From Blasia pusilla (taxonomy: Eukaryota > Marchantiophyta > Marchantiopsida > Blasiales): a stretch of DNA of 64,000 nt. Below, piece by piece: positions 11,652-22,586 of the stretch. Both the position numbers and the translations under genes were made by a program. How positions within the stretch are numbered: the first letter of the stretch is position 1; the number at the start of each line of letters is the position of its first letter. Where the stretch lies: the NCBI GenBank assembly GCA_050084515.1, contig CM114271.1, positions 55,738,001 to 55,802,000 on the forward strand, read 5' to 3'. A model generated the notes under the pieces. It searched no databases. It was not told the DNA's origin and saw nothing but the letters and a program-made list of their open reading frames with translations.

Positions 11652-12607
11652 TTGGCACCGCTGCCGGGGATCATATTCTTTGGTGAAAAGGGAGAGAGAT
11701 ACATGGGGAATCCGGGAGCGGGGAAAGAAGCCTCGTCTCTTGGAAGACCCAACCAGCTAGTTCTTACTGAAGACCATCTGATATCTCTAGCTATTCCCCT
11801 CAGACAATGGATGAACAAAGATAACAATAGATTTGCTGCATTGGTGCTAGAAAAGATAGAACAATTAATTAGCCTTGTCAATAAACCAGTTGCCGAACGG
11901 TGCTCCGCCTATGAACGTCAGTTGTACTTGGTCATGATCCGGTACTTCTGTTTATGGGAGGAAAACCTGGCAAGAAGATTAAGAGCACCTGGCACACTTG
12001 TGTAGGCTTAGGAAGTAGAAACCTTTAATTTCCCCTCCATGGACCCCTACCTTTTTGCGACCGTGGGTGCGGAAGCAAGTTTCCGGATCCCAGAAGGGGC
12101 TCATGGAAGGCTCCCGGCCCTCTTCGCGAGATCAGCGAGCCGATAGACGCAGTAAGCAACAAGAAAATCACCCGGCTTGGAGACCTCCTGGGTTGTTTCC
12201 CGGTCTTCGTCTTCGCGCGAAGCCCAAGAGCAAGAAGAGAGACAGGAACAAACTCTCCCCTACGTCCCCTGCCAGTTCGCAGTCGGACGAAGAGTCAACC
12301 TGGGACCCTTTTGGAGAGTCAGGGGACGCGGGGCCAACCCAATCAACTAGAGCGGAGACGCTACCACCTCCCTCCTGAGCCTCAAGCCCAAGACCCAGCA
12401 GCAGACCATTCCCCATGGCCAATACTAGGAAGACGCTGCTAAGGTACCCTACCTTTGTCGGAGGACGGCGAGATGATGTGGACAACTTTGTGCTGAAATT
12501 TACCCATGTAGCCAAGGAAAATGGGGAAGGTTCAGAGGAGGACTTATTGCGAGTCTTTCCGGGCCTGCTCAAGAAGCAAGCAAGCCAGTGGTACAAGGGT
12601 CTCGGAG
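11652..12607 (+). pseudogene. E1 gag, N-terminal part (cut by element D)
   Basis: 11,652-12,005 encodes a leader domain of about 115 residues that is also present in E2 and E3. 12,055-12,378 is a basic, Ser-rich linker. 12,415-12,607 begins the capsid-like domain with MANTRKTLLRYPTF and the pattern DDVDNFVLKFTHVA...WY. The protein would form the retroelement capsid. Coding stops at 12,607 in the codons for WYKGLGA, where element D begins. The capsid resumes at about 17,127 with ETWKRVLESFLHEF. E3 (56,484-57,005) shows the uninterrupted arrangement. Confidence 0.85.
11653..11670 (+). other. E1 primer-binding site
   Basis: TGGCACCGCTGCCGGGGA resembles TGGCGCCGTTGCCGGGGA, which I recall as complementary to the 3' end of plant tRNA-Asp. 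It lies 17 nt after the LTR end and not directly next to it. The same 17-nt gap is present in E2 and E3. Confidence 0.75.
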
Positions 12608-12608
12608 C

Positions 12609-13270
12609 GGTCATGGTCATACACGTGCAGGTCGTGGTGAGAGATTACACGACCCTAGGTCTTGATTGTTTTGGGAGATGTTACGGGTGTTACGACATCT
12701 TCAAGTTCATCAAGCACCTGCTCCAGCTTTCATTCTGGAGAATATTCCATTGTTGGGTGACACTCGGACCCGGATGATGGCGAGTGTTCATGAAGTGCGG
12801 TCTTGGATTGGACCAGCGGTGTTGTTGGATGTAGCGCAAGTTGGCTCCCGTGCACATCGTCCACGCTTGTGGTGGACAAACTTGTTGCCTAGGGAGGTTC
12901 TACATCGAGCATATGATGTAGTGCAGCGGGATCCTTGCCTTACAGTGGATATTATCTTGGATACTGGGCGACTTTCTCAGGTGGTGAGGGTTATTAATCG
13001 GTCACCCATGGCAGTGGTGAACCGTGTTGGCCAGCCTAGGATGGCACTACCCACATTTGTGAGTTTTCCCTCGTCACATGCCTAGAGGGAAGGTGGTCCC
13101 GGGCTTGTATGGGATTCTCATATGCGATAGTTGGTGGAGCCTAACGTTGATGAGAGAGAGCGTGTGATGGGATTTGCTACTGGTGTGACAGCGGTTGCTT
13201 CCATTTATGAGGCTTCATGACGTCATGTATTGGGTCAGGCCATGGACCTGAATTATTTGACTTGGATTTT
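12609..13270 (+). pseudogene. Cytosine-5 DNA methyltransferase domain (partial) in element D
   Basis: One frame with four internal stops reads HTRAGRGERLHDPRS, then LFWEMLRVLRHL, ILENIPLLGD (ENV-type motif VI, Glu at 12,738), GSRAHRPRLWWTNL (motif VIII-like, 12,846-12,875), GLVWD, ERERVMGFATGVT (about 13,155-13,200) and RHVLGQAMDLN (motif X-like). The order and wording fit the C-terminal two thirds of a DNMT3/DRM-like C5-methyltransferase. By family knowledge the enzyme moves a methyl group from S-adenosylmethionine to cytosine C5. Motif I and the catalytic Pro-Cys loop are missing because the left junction cuts just after where motif IV should be. Methyltransferase capture by Ty3/gypsy elements has been reported in streptophyte algae and dinoflagellates. 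Confidence 0.75.
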
Positions 13271-13529
13271 GAGTCTTGGTATGACCAAGCAACGTCGACT
13301 TCGGACTATGTCTATGGGTCTTCCACCCCTTGTGATGAGCTCGATGGCTACCGGGACGGTAGAGGCATTGGCTGGGGGCAAGGAGAGTAGTATTTTGCAT
13401 CCTTAGAGTAAATGGAATGTAATGGCTAGGCATGTGGAGTTGGTTGCTCATGCTGGTGGAGGAGTTATTTGCTTACGTGATGGTGTAGCTAAGGGTGTTC
13501 TATCTTGTGAGGGGGTTACGTAGCAGCCA
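13271..13529 (+). other. Element D linker between methyltransferase and RT
   Basis: Continues in a mostly open frame with no recognised motif. A protease would be expected here, but I see no D-S/T-G. Confidence 0.4.
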
Positions 13530-14946
13530 ATGGCATCGTCCTCTCTCTCTAGTGTGCCAGTGGAGGAGACTTGGGAGCCATTACTTGGGCCCAAGCTTAC
13601 GGGAGGTGAGAAACGACGCTTGACACAATTCCTACGTGCTTATAGGAGTTGTTTTGCCTTTAGCATGAAGGAGTTGAGTGCTTTGGTTGGACCCGATATA
13701 CGGATTGATTTGGCTAGTGATACGCCAATCTTCTGTCGTCCCTGCTGATATAGTGATATGGAGAGGGACCTGATTCAGAGTAGGAAGTTGGACCTTTTGG
13801 AGGCTGGATCAGTGGAGTTGTTGCATGGAGAGTATGCATCAACCACTATTATGCCTGCTAAAAAGGATGTGCATGGCAACTACACGGATAGGCGGATGTG
13901 TGGAGATTATCATACTATCAATTGGCAGACCAAGGCTGATAGGTATGCCATGCCTACAGCAGAGGAGATCTTTGATGTGGTGGGACAGGCAAAGATTTTC
14001 AATACTTTGGATCTTCGAGCAGGATACCATCAGTTTCCGATTTGAGAGAGAGACAAGGCCAAGACAATATTTTAGGGTGTCAACTCTCATGGCAAGGATT
14101 GTTTGTACCAGTGGAAATTCTTACCCTTTGGGTTGAAGAATGCACTGGCCGAGTTTCAAAGAGTGATGGATAGGATCCTAGCAGGGTTGGATTTTTTTTC
14201 GGTGTTACATTGATGATATCTTGGTATTCATTAACACGGTGGAGGAGCATCAGATACATTTTCCGATTGTGTTTGAGTGGTTGAAAGCTCATGGTCTACG
14301 TTTGCATCCAAGAAAGTGTAAGTTCTTCCATGAGGATGTTGAGTACTTGGGTCATGTGATCTATCCATGTGGTTTGGGAGGTCAGCAAGCAAAGGTGGAG
14401 GCTATTGCACTTATTCCTCGTCCCGTAGATGTGAGTAGAGTTCGGGCATTCATGGGATTGGCGAACTACTATTGGAGGTATGTGAAGGGATTTAGTGCTA
14501 TGGCAAAGCCTTTGAACCAATTGCTAAAATCAGATCAAGAGTGGCACTGGGGAGATGATCAGGAGAGAGCTTTTCTGGAGCTCAAGGCTCAGTTGGTGGC
14601 GGTGCCTATCTTGAGGAGACCTATCAGAGGGCGCCCATTTCAGTTACACATTGATTGGAGTAGGTTGGGACTTGGAGCGGTGTTGACACAACATGATGAT
14701 GAGCACATGGAGTTCGTGGTAGCCTATGCAAGTCGTTCGAATAATGCAGCGGAGTCGTGCTACAGTTCATATGAGGGAGAGTGCTTGGAAGTAGTGTGGG
14801 TTGTGGCACACTTTAGGTGTTACTTGTTTGGCACACAGTTTACCCTTGTTACTGATCACCAGCCGCTCAAGTGGTTGATAGAGTCTGACAAGCTTACATG
14901 GAAGCTTGCACGGTGGGCTCTTATCTTACAAGAGTATGACTTCTAG
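13530..14946 (+). pseudogene. Element D reverse transcriptase and RNase H
   Basis: 13,758-14,045 holds MPAKKD..GN..DRRMCGDYH and FNTLDLRAGYHQFP (motif A aspartate). After a frame change come WKFLPFGLKNA (motif B) and, at 14,203-14,220, the intact catalytic YIDD. An eight-T run at about 14,192-14,199 shifts the frame just before YIDD. The 241-codon frame 14,221-14,946 contains the thumb (YLGHVI, FMGLANYYWRY) and RNase H (LHIDWS, the Glu in ECLEVVW, TLVTDHQPLKWL). The catalytic residues of both enzymes are still present; only the frame is broken. Confidence 0.9.
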
Positions 14947-16645
14947 GTGGTACATAGACTTGGAGTTGCCAACCTTGATGCTGATGGGTTGAGTAGGAAC
15001 CCATGTACTAGCCAAGAGAATGCAACTGGGGCTAGATGGCATTGCAAGGTTGATGAGGAGATGGTGCCAGGTTGGCATGCATCCGCCTTTTCATGTTGGT
15101 TAGGGGTGGACTCTAGTATGGAGGACCACATGACATCTTACTCTAGCCAGAGGATAGATGGCCAGCCTTCAGATCCTAAGGTTAGAGATGGTGGTACGGA
15201 TCAGCGTGATATTCATGATGATGCGCTGGTGTTGGAGTTCCTACGGACCAGTAGGGTGCCAGGCATAGTGAGTGCCAAGGAGCGAGACCGTGTTCTTCAA
15301 CGTGCTAAGAGGTATCGATTGGAGGGAACACATATTCTCCATGTGTTGGAGGATGGTAGAGTACGAGTGGTGCCGCATTTGGCTCAGAGAGAGCGCATTG
15401 TGCGGCATGCCCATGAGGAGTTGGGACATTTTGGGATAAAGCGTACGTATAGCTTACTCCTTGGTCAATATTAGTGGCGTGGCATGCATACTCAGGTGCA
15501 GCAGTTGGTGTCACGTTGTATGGTTTGTGACCGGGTGAGGGCATCATTCAATGCCCCTACACCACAGTTATACCCCTTGCCTATTATGGGGTTGGATTAC
15601 CGTTGGAGTGTGGACTTTGCGGGACCGTTACCGTTGACTGTACGACATCATCGATATGTGTTGGTGATGGTGGAGCACTTCTCCAAGTGGATTGAGTTGG
15701 TGGCATTACCTTACAAGGCAAGTGAGGGAATGGCGTATGCGTTTCTCGATAGAGTGCTTAGTGATTTTGGTGCACCAGCTGAAGTGCAGACCGACCAGGG
15801 TATAGAGTTTCAGGGTGAGTTTCAGATCTTGTGTGACAAGGCGTTCATTGATCATCGGACCACGTCTCGAGATCATCCAGAGGCGGATGGTTTCGCTGAG
15901 CGTGTGGTTCAGACGGTGAAGAGGGCATTGCGCAAGTATGGCCTACAGAAGGGGCATCTTGGAGATTGGGATATTAAATTGCCATGGTTAGCCATGGGGT
16001 ATAGGTTTAGTCGCCAAGCATCCTTGGCTTCCTTCTCACCTTATTTTCTGTTATACGGCCGAGATCCAGACTTGCCTACAGCAATTCGTCGGGAGTCTAG
16101 TGAGATGGTGAACCTTGATGACCCAGAGATGTGGATGAGAGTGTGTTCTCAGCGGGCAGAGCTCTTTCAGAGAGTTATGCCAACAACCTTTGAGAATCTT
16201 GCCATTGCTCAACACAGGGATACGTTGCGGTATGCAACCATTCGGGGTGGAGGTTATCGACCATCGATTTGTAGGTTCCATGTGGGGGACTTTGTCTATT
16301 TGCAGCAGATTGCACCAACAACGTTGGATGTGATGGCAGGCCGCACTATTTTACGAGTGCGCGAGGTGTTAGCTTCTGGAGTTCTCATGTTGGAGGGTCA
16401 TGATGGAGTTGTTTGGAAGGACCATGTGTGTAATTGTGCGCCATGTAATCTTCCAAATGTGGATGGTACTGTTGACCCAAGCTTAGCCATCATACGTCCT
16501 AGCTTGAGCTGCATGTTGTGTGGGTCTGCTGGTAACGCAGCCCCTATGTTGATGTATAATCGGTGTTCTAGGGGTTGGCACATGATGTGTTTGACTCCAC
16601 GTATGGATGTTGTTCCAACTGGAAGGTAGGTTTTTCCTCAATGTA
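14947..16645 (+). pseudogene. Element D integrase with PHD-finger-like C terminus
   Basis: 14,947-15,474 ends in the HHCC zinc domain (HAHEELGHFG), which continues across a TAG (15,472) into 15,484-16,629 with CMVCDR. The DDE core follows: WSVDFAGP, QTDQG and DGFAERVVQ. FSPYFLLYGRDP and a C-terminal barrel come next. The last 45 residues read CMLCGS...MLMYNRCSRGWHMMCL...VPTGR, then stop, then VFPQC. This is the layout of a C4HC3 PHD finger in which the tryptophan codon has become TAG and two cysteine ligands are lost (Tyr in MYNRC, Phe in FFPQC). A PHD tail on an integrase could steer insertion to marked chromatin, as chromodomains do in chromoviruses. Confidence 0.82.
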
Positions 16646-16812
16646 CTTAGGAGAGGTAGATGACTTGATCTTTGCATGATATGGATTACAGATAGGCGAC
16701 TAACGATGGGGCAACCTAGCACCCGGCCTTCTGATTCGTGCACCCAAGAAGGTGTATAGCATGTAGTAGATGTATAGGGCTACTTGGGAGTTAGAGGGAC
16801 CTAACCGCTAGT

Positions 16813-16824
16813 TAGGGGGGCGAG
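16813..16824 (+). other. Element D polypurine tract
   Basis: AGGGGGGCGAG directly before the TGTGG start of the 3' LTR. Such tracts prime plus-strand synthesis. Confidence 0.55.
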
Positions 16825-16825
16825 T

Positions 16826-17122
16826 TGTGGTACACTTGTGTTTGTGGATGCTCTCGTCTATGTTATGTATGTATGTGAGTATGGTATGTCAGTGATGTAT
16901 GTTGAATGACGATGTGGATTCGCACGACAATTGTCATGACCATACGGATTATGTCGTAGAGTATAGTGTGCTAATAGAGGCCATACCTTATGTAGGGCCG
17001 TAGTGTCTAGGTAGAGATGCGGTTTCATATATAGGGTTGGGGGTTACTCGGTTGAGGGTGACTTTTCTAGTAGGGCCCGCTCTTAGGTTGGAGAATATAG
17101 TGTGGAGTGCACTCAAAGAACA
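16826..17122 (+). repeat. Element D 3' LTR (candidate)
   Basis: Begins TGTGGTACAC after the polypurine tract and ends ...AAAGAACA, which would give TGT...ACA ends and about 297 bp. No second copy exists in the window, so the boundaries are inferred. Confidence 0.5.
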
Positions 17123-17126
17123 GTTA

Positions 17127-19084
17127 GTGGAAACATGGAAGAGGGTATTGGAGTCCTTCCTACATGAGTTTCGCGACCTGGAGTTCGAGGACAGGCTTCT
17201 TACGAAGCTTCGCACCTGAAACGGAAATAGAAGGAAACTCTCCGGGAGTACACACAGAGGTTTCGCAGCCAAGTGAATAAACTAGAACACACCACTACCC
17301 CGCAATTGGTAGATTGGTTTGTGTCAGGACTGTCCAAGGAAATGGACCGGTACTGCCGGCGAGGCCAACGAGATTCCCTCGAAGCAGTCATTGCCTCCGC
17401 AGAGGCTTACGAAGCCTCAGAGAAGTCTTGTAAAACACGAAGACGGCGTCACCAACGCCGAGGTTTGTCGCAAACTAGTGCTTCGTCAGAGGACGAAGCG
17501 TCCTCCACAGACACGGAATCCTCTATGGGGGATACTTCGGAGTCCTCGGACTCGGAACAAGATGTAAAATCTAAACGGAAAGGAAAAAGCACGCGCCACC
17601 ACTCTCCCAAGCACCGAAGGAAAACTCGACCCACAAAACACCTTCCCCAACGGTCCGAAAGTCCAGTAAAGGGGACAGCAAGGAAGGCCGGCAAGTCGGC
17701 CATGGAAGAGTTGAGTAAGCAATTGGCAGAATTGAAGGTACATCTGGCGGCCCAGAAGGACCCCAGAAGACGGCCTGGTCTGATGAGGCCCAACATTTGG
17801 TGCAGTACCTGTGGATCCCAAGGGCATACTGCCCTGGAATGCCACATGCAGAGGGATGTACGTTGGATCCAGGAAGATCCCACTATAGAAGAAGGGTGGT
17901 ATGAACCCGAACAGTGGGAAGGGTGCTATGCCATCCAAGCTGTGCCACCACCAAATCCCGGACGAAGTTGGATCACCCAATATGTACCTCCAGAATACGA
18001 GGAACAGAGACCCCTGAGGTAGATTATGGGCGCGGCGGCCTTCACGCCACCCATAAAAAGGAATTGTTGTTATAATTGCGGTGCGGCTGACCATTAGGCT
18101 AATAATTGCCCAAACCCAAAGCGGCCAGTAGGACTCAATCCCTTGTGAGGGAATTGCAAGAAAGGCGGGCACACTGTAGTGCAATGCCCGGAGCCCAAGG
18201 TTCCACAGTTGTTGGTAAAATATGTCAACACTCCAGCAGCCCAACGAGAGTCCAAGAATGATGTAAATGTACAACTCGTCCGCGTGGAAGAGTTAGGGTC
18301 CCCCAGGCCAAAGCGAGTCACTGTCAGAGAGGAAGACTCGAGCAGAGCGGACGCCAAAGAATTGTCGGACTGGCCCAAAGAGTTCCAAGAAACCGTTCTG
18401 GCTGTCACCACGAGGTCCAAGAGTCAAACCGCGGGGACCCCCAAGGCAAGGAAAGGTGCTTCGTCTTCGCGCGAAGCTCAAGACCCCAAGACGAAAGGTG
18501 TTGACACCTTCCACGCAGGCAAGGCCATCCTAAAAGGCGATGTGGACCCGGCCTTCGATCGAAGTCACCCTAAGTACTTCCATCAGGATATCGAGGACCA
18601 GGTTTGGGCTCAAGTGCGTCAGGACCAGGGACCAGAAGGGAGGAAGACCCCTGAGCCGACAAGAACCGGAATAACTCCGGCAGTGCAAGCCATCGCGACG
18701 TCACCACTGGTCTTAGAAGCCTACGACCTACTCAGGGACTTGGCGTCAACCCCGGCCAATATAACCCTGTTGCAATTATTAATGGATAACCCAGTGTACG
18801 GCAAAATTTTGCAGCAGTGGAAGATAAGCCGAAAAAAGCCCAAGAAGTCTGCAAAGCATCTACCAGTAGTGGATCTGTTCCGTATTGTAGTGGAAGACTT
18901 GGGAGCACCAGAGGTAGAGGTGGAGATTGAGGGCCACACCATTAAGAAGGTGCCCATTGATTCAGGAAGCAGAATTAACATTATGACAGAACAGACAGCT
19001 CTTGCACTAGGATATACGGAGTACGAGCCCACCGAGAAGTATCTGCGGTTTGCGGATCAGTCCCGGAAGCGACCCCTCGGATAG
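17127..19084 (+). pseudogene. E1 gag C-terminal part and protease
   Basis: After capsid resumes at 17,127 and shifts frame near 17,217, one frame runs from 17,273 to 19,084 with stops at 18,020, about 18,096 and 18,147. It holds an Arg/Ser-rich linker, three CCHC knuckles (WCSTCGSQGHTALEC at about 17,800; CYNCGAADH..NNC; a third that has lost its first cysteine to TGA) and, near the end, VPIDSGSRINIM. The protease active site DSG is at 18,959-18,967. The knuckles bind element RNA and the aspartic protease matures the polyprotein. Gag, protease and pol share this frame, so a single polyprotein is likely. Confidence 0.88.
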
Positions 19085-21352
19085 CTAACTCAGATTCCGA
19101 CCCTGCTTGGCGGGGTGCTATTTTTGTTGGACTACTTGGTTCTGCAGCCCCTAACAGCCACGGGCTACCCTTTGCTTATTGGGAGACCTTGGATGTACGG
19201 TGCGAGAGTGACGACGGATTGGAAAAGGAGACGTTTCTCATTCCAGGCTCCGGACTAGATCCCCAAGCGGCTCGTCAAGCTATCGTGGAAATCACGACCA
19301 CCCCAAGGAGAGACGACACCGAGTGACGAAGGCTATACGTCAGATCAAGAGCAGACGACAGCAACGGAGTCTTCGTATAATGTGTACTATTTAGAATGTT
19401 ATGAAGTAGATGAGGAGTCGGTACCTAGTAACCAGAAGTCGACCCGAGAGGAGGAGAAGCTGGGTCATAGCACATTCCAGTTCACAAAAAATATGGTTCA
19501 AGATAAAGACTATGTGCAGGTCTTAATTTCGGGTCAGAAGTCTTTACGCCTCTCGGCGGATTTGTCTCCAACCGAACTCATTAAGTACAAAAAGTTGTTG
19601 GTTGAGTATTTGGATGTGTTTGCGTACTCCATGGATGAAATGACAGGAATTCCCGCCCAATATGGCGAACATCGAATTGACCTCAAAGAAGGCACGGTTC
19701 CTGTACGAATGAGGCAGTATCGCCTCAACCCGAAGTTCTCGCTGTTAGTTAAGGATGAGATCGACCAGCGTCTCGAGGTAGGAATAATTTATCCAGTATT
19801 AAGTAGCGAGTGGGTGTCGCCCATTGTAATTGTGCCCAAGAAACAAATGGGAAAAATCAGAGTGTGCCAGGATTATCGGAAATTAAATGCGGCCACCTTA
19901 AAAGACCATCATCCCCTACCTTTCACAGACAGTATTTTGGACAAAGTTTCCGGCCACGAGCGTTATACTTTCTTGGATGGATACTCGGGTTATAACCAAG
20001 TATCCATAAGAGAAAAAGATCGGCCCCTCACCACTTTCACCACGGACTGGGGAACGTTTGCGTATCGCGTGATGCCCTTTGGGTTGTGCAATGCCCCAGC
20101 TACCTTCTAACGAATGATGATCTCCATCTTCCAAGAGTATCTGCGGAAGTTTGTTGAAATTTTCTTGGACGATTTTTGTATCTTCAGTACAGAGGCCAAA
20201 CACTTGGCGAAATTAGAATTAACCCTCCCTCGTTGTCGTGAAGTGCACTTGTCCCTCCATCCGGAAAAATCGTATATTGCTATGAAACAAGGGATCTTGT
20301 TGGGACACAGAGTGTCGGCTCAAGGAATTGAAGTCGACAAGGCTAAGGTGGATATTATCGTCGCATTGGAACCACCCACCAATCTCCGAGAATTGAGAGG
20401 ATTCTTGGGACACGTCGGATACTATCAACGGTTTATTAAAGATTATGCGGTAAAAGCAGGAGCTCTTACTGCATTACTTAAAAAATCTACGGAATGGGAG
20501 TGGACTCCAACTTGCCAAGCGGCATTTCACACTTTAAAAGGGGCATTGCAAACAGCTCCTATACTCCGGTCCCCTGATTGGACCAAACCCTTCCACGTAT
20601 ATGTGGACACATCCTCGTTTGCCATTGGAGTGGTGCTCAGCCAACTAGATGACAACAAACATGACTTTCCGGTTTACTACGCCGGACGACAACTCTCTTC
20701 AGCGGAACAGAAATATACAACCACCGAACAAGAGGCGCTAGGCATGGTCTTCTCGTGTAAAAAGTTTCGACACTATTTATTAGGTTACGAATTTGTCTTC
20801 CATGTCGACCATTTTGCGCTCAGACCATTAATGGTAAAGGCAGACTTGTCCGATCGCATTGCGCGATGGATCCTTCTGCTCCAAGAATTCACATTCAACG
20901 TGGTTACCCGTGCCGGCAAGGTGCATACCAATGCCGATTTTCTTTCTAGGTTGAGGATGACGAACGCGGACCTCACCCAGTCCGTCGATGATACCTTTCC
21001 CGACGAAGACGTGTTCCATATTACGGAAGACCGGTTGTGCAAGTCCTTTCATGAGGATATTTTGCGTTTTTTAATTACTTTGCAACTTCCAGGCCCTATG
21101 ACAGCGGAGGAGCGCGCAGTTTTCTTACATAAGATAGGACCATATGAGATATGTCAGGGGATCCTATTCAAATTAGGTGCGGATGAAGAGTATCGACGAT
21201 GCTCGGAAGCAGACGAAATTCCCCAAGTCATCAGAGCCATGCATACGGCTGATTCTGGTGGACATTATGTGGTAAAAAATACCGTCAAGAAAATCTTGGC
21301 CGCACGTTATTGGTGGCCAACTATGTACAAAGATGTAGGTCCCTTTATCTAG
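19085..21352 (+). pseudogene. E1 reverse transcriptase, RNase H and integrase zinc domain
   Basis: 19,085-19,381 is the short post-protease region (GYPLLIGRPWMYGA). 19,382-21,352 is open apart from TAA at 20,108. RT shows PIVIVPKK, KIRVCQDYRKLN, YTFLDGYSGYNQV (motif A), PFGLCNAPATF and FLDDFC at 20,162-20,176 (motif C). RNase H shows FHVYVDTSS, the Glu in TTTEQEAL, and FHVDHFAL. The integrase HHCC domain follows: HTADSGGHY, YWWPTMYKD, then a TAG at 21,350 in place of a sense codon. This frame converts element RNA into DNA. It would be functional apart from the two stops. Confidence 0.93.
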
Positions 21353-22316
21353 AGTTGTGATGCCTATCAAAGAGCAGGTCGACCCACGGCAACCTCGCGG
21401 TGGCCTTTGGTACCTATCATGCCCCTAGCTCCTTTTGAAAAATGGGGTATTGACTTTGTAGGGCCTATCTCCCCCGCTACTCGCCAAACACGGCGGAAGT
21501 ATATTCTCATAGCCACCGACTATTATACTAAGATGGTCGAGGCGGTGGCCACGCGCAAAGATGACAGCGAAGCAGTGGCCAAATTTTTATACAAGATGAT
21601 TATCACTCGTTATGGCTGCCCATTGGAATTAGTAAGTGATCGGGGCACTCACTTCTTAAACAAGACTATTGAGTCTCTCACTTCCCACTTTCTGATTAAG
21701 CATCGGAAAACCACGCCCTACAACCCTAAACCCAACGGGTTGATGGAAAAATCTAACGGCCTGATCTGCCGGATATTGAATCGATTGACGGTCACCTATT
21801 CCTATGATTGGGACATGAAAATCTCTGCGGCATTGTGGGCATACCGAACAGCGGAGAAGGTCACGACAAAGTATACCCTGTTCTTCCTGACTTATGGCGT
21901 TCATCCCTTAACCCCTATTGAATGGGCTTTGCCCACTTATCAATACTGGAAGGAACGAGAACGGAGGCCGTCAACGAAGTTTTCCAAGGAAGGAATGAGA
22001 CCTTAGTTGCCTTGGAAGAAGCACGCATGTTGGCCTTACGCCAGACGGAACAGGTGCAAAAAGAACGCAAATAACGTTACGATCGACATCTCCGGCCACA
22101 ATCTATAAGCGTTGGAGACTTGGTGCTGTTGTACGATAACTGGCGACTCAAGTTCCCCGGAAAATTAAAATTAAACTAGATGGGGCCCTACCGGGTATTG
22201 GCCATCTATGGTAATGGATCCCTACAGTTGGGGACCTTACAGGGAGAATCCTTGCCCACGCGGGTCAATGGAATGCATGTTCGTTGGTATTATGAGCCTC
22301 AACCTTATGCGGACTG
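21353..22316 (+). pseudogene. E1 integrase core and GPY/F tail
   Basis: Same frame as RT up to 22,006. SCDAYQR shows one of the zinc cysteines changed to Tyr. The catalytic core has WGIDFVGPI, LVSDRGTHF and NGLMEKSNGL (D, D, E all present). A frameshift near 21,960-21,990 moves the C-terminal barrel into another frame, where SVGDLVLLYD and MGPYRVLAI (GPY/F module, about 22,181) are read to a stop at about 22,316, with additional stops at 22,070 and 22,178. Confidence 0.9.
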
Positions 22317-22339
22317 AAGCAGGAGGAAGGGGGGTAAGC

Positions 22340-22505
22340 GAAGGCCTCTAGCTTCATAGCTTTGCGAAGCGCAAAGCAAGACGGATCGTAGCTGAGCGAA
22401 GCGCGAGAGTTCTTGCAGAGCGAAGCAGCAAAGCAGCGAAGCGCGAGAGTACTTGCAGAGCGAAGCGCGACGGTTCTTGAAGCGCGAAGAGCGAAGCGCC
22501 AAACT
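22340..22505 (+). repeat. GCGAAGC-rich degenerate repeat after E1 integrase
   Basis: At least twelve GCGAAG/CGAAGC words occur in 165 bp, including two nearly identical blocks containing GCGCGAGAGT.CTTGCAGAG. The same word is enriched in the LTRs of E1, E2 and E3. Confidence 0.7.
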
Positions 22506-22586
22506 AACTGTTGCAGTTCCAACGCCAACAACAACAGCCAAGCGGGGACTATATAAGCGTCCTTATGGAACCAGACAGGTCATTTC

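Larger units (their letters stand above)
12608..17126 (+). mobile_element. Element D: Ty3/gypsy element carrying a C5-methyltransferase domain, nested in E1 gag
   Basis: Ordered content: 5'-truncated cytosine-5 methyltransferase (12,609-13,270), a linker, RT-RNase H (13,530-14,946), integrase with a PHD-like tail (15,400-16,645), a polypurine tract (16,813-16,824) and a 3' LTR (16,826-17,122). No 5' LTR, PBS or gag is present: the left junction falls inside the methyltransferase. Codon usage is G/T-rich at third positions, unlike the flanking E1 sequence, so this is a separate family. The right junction is placed where homology to E3 gag resumes and is accurate to a few bases. Confidence 0.85.

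Noticed and set aside
11653-11670. tRNA gene
   Set aside because: Only an 18-nt primer-binding match; no cloverleaf is present here or elsewhere.
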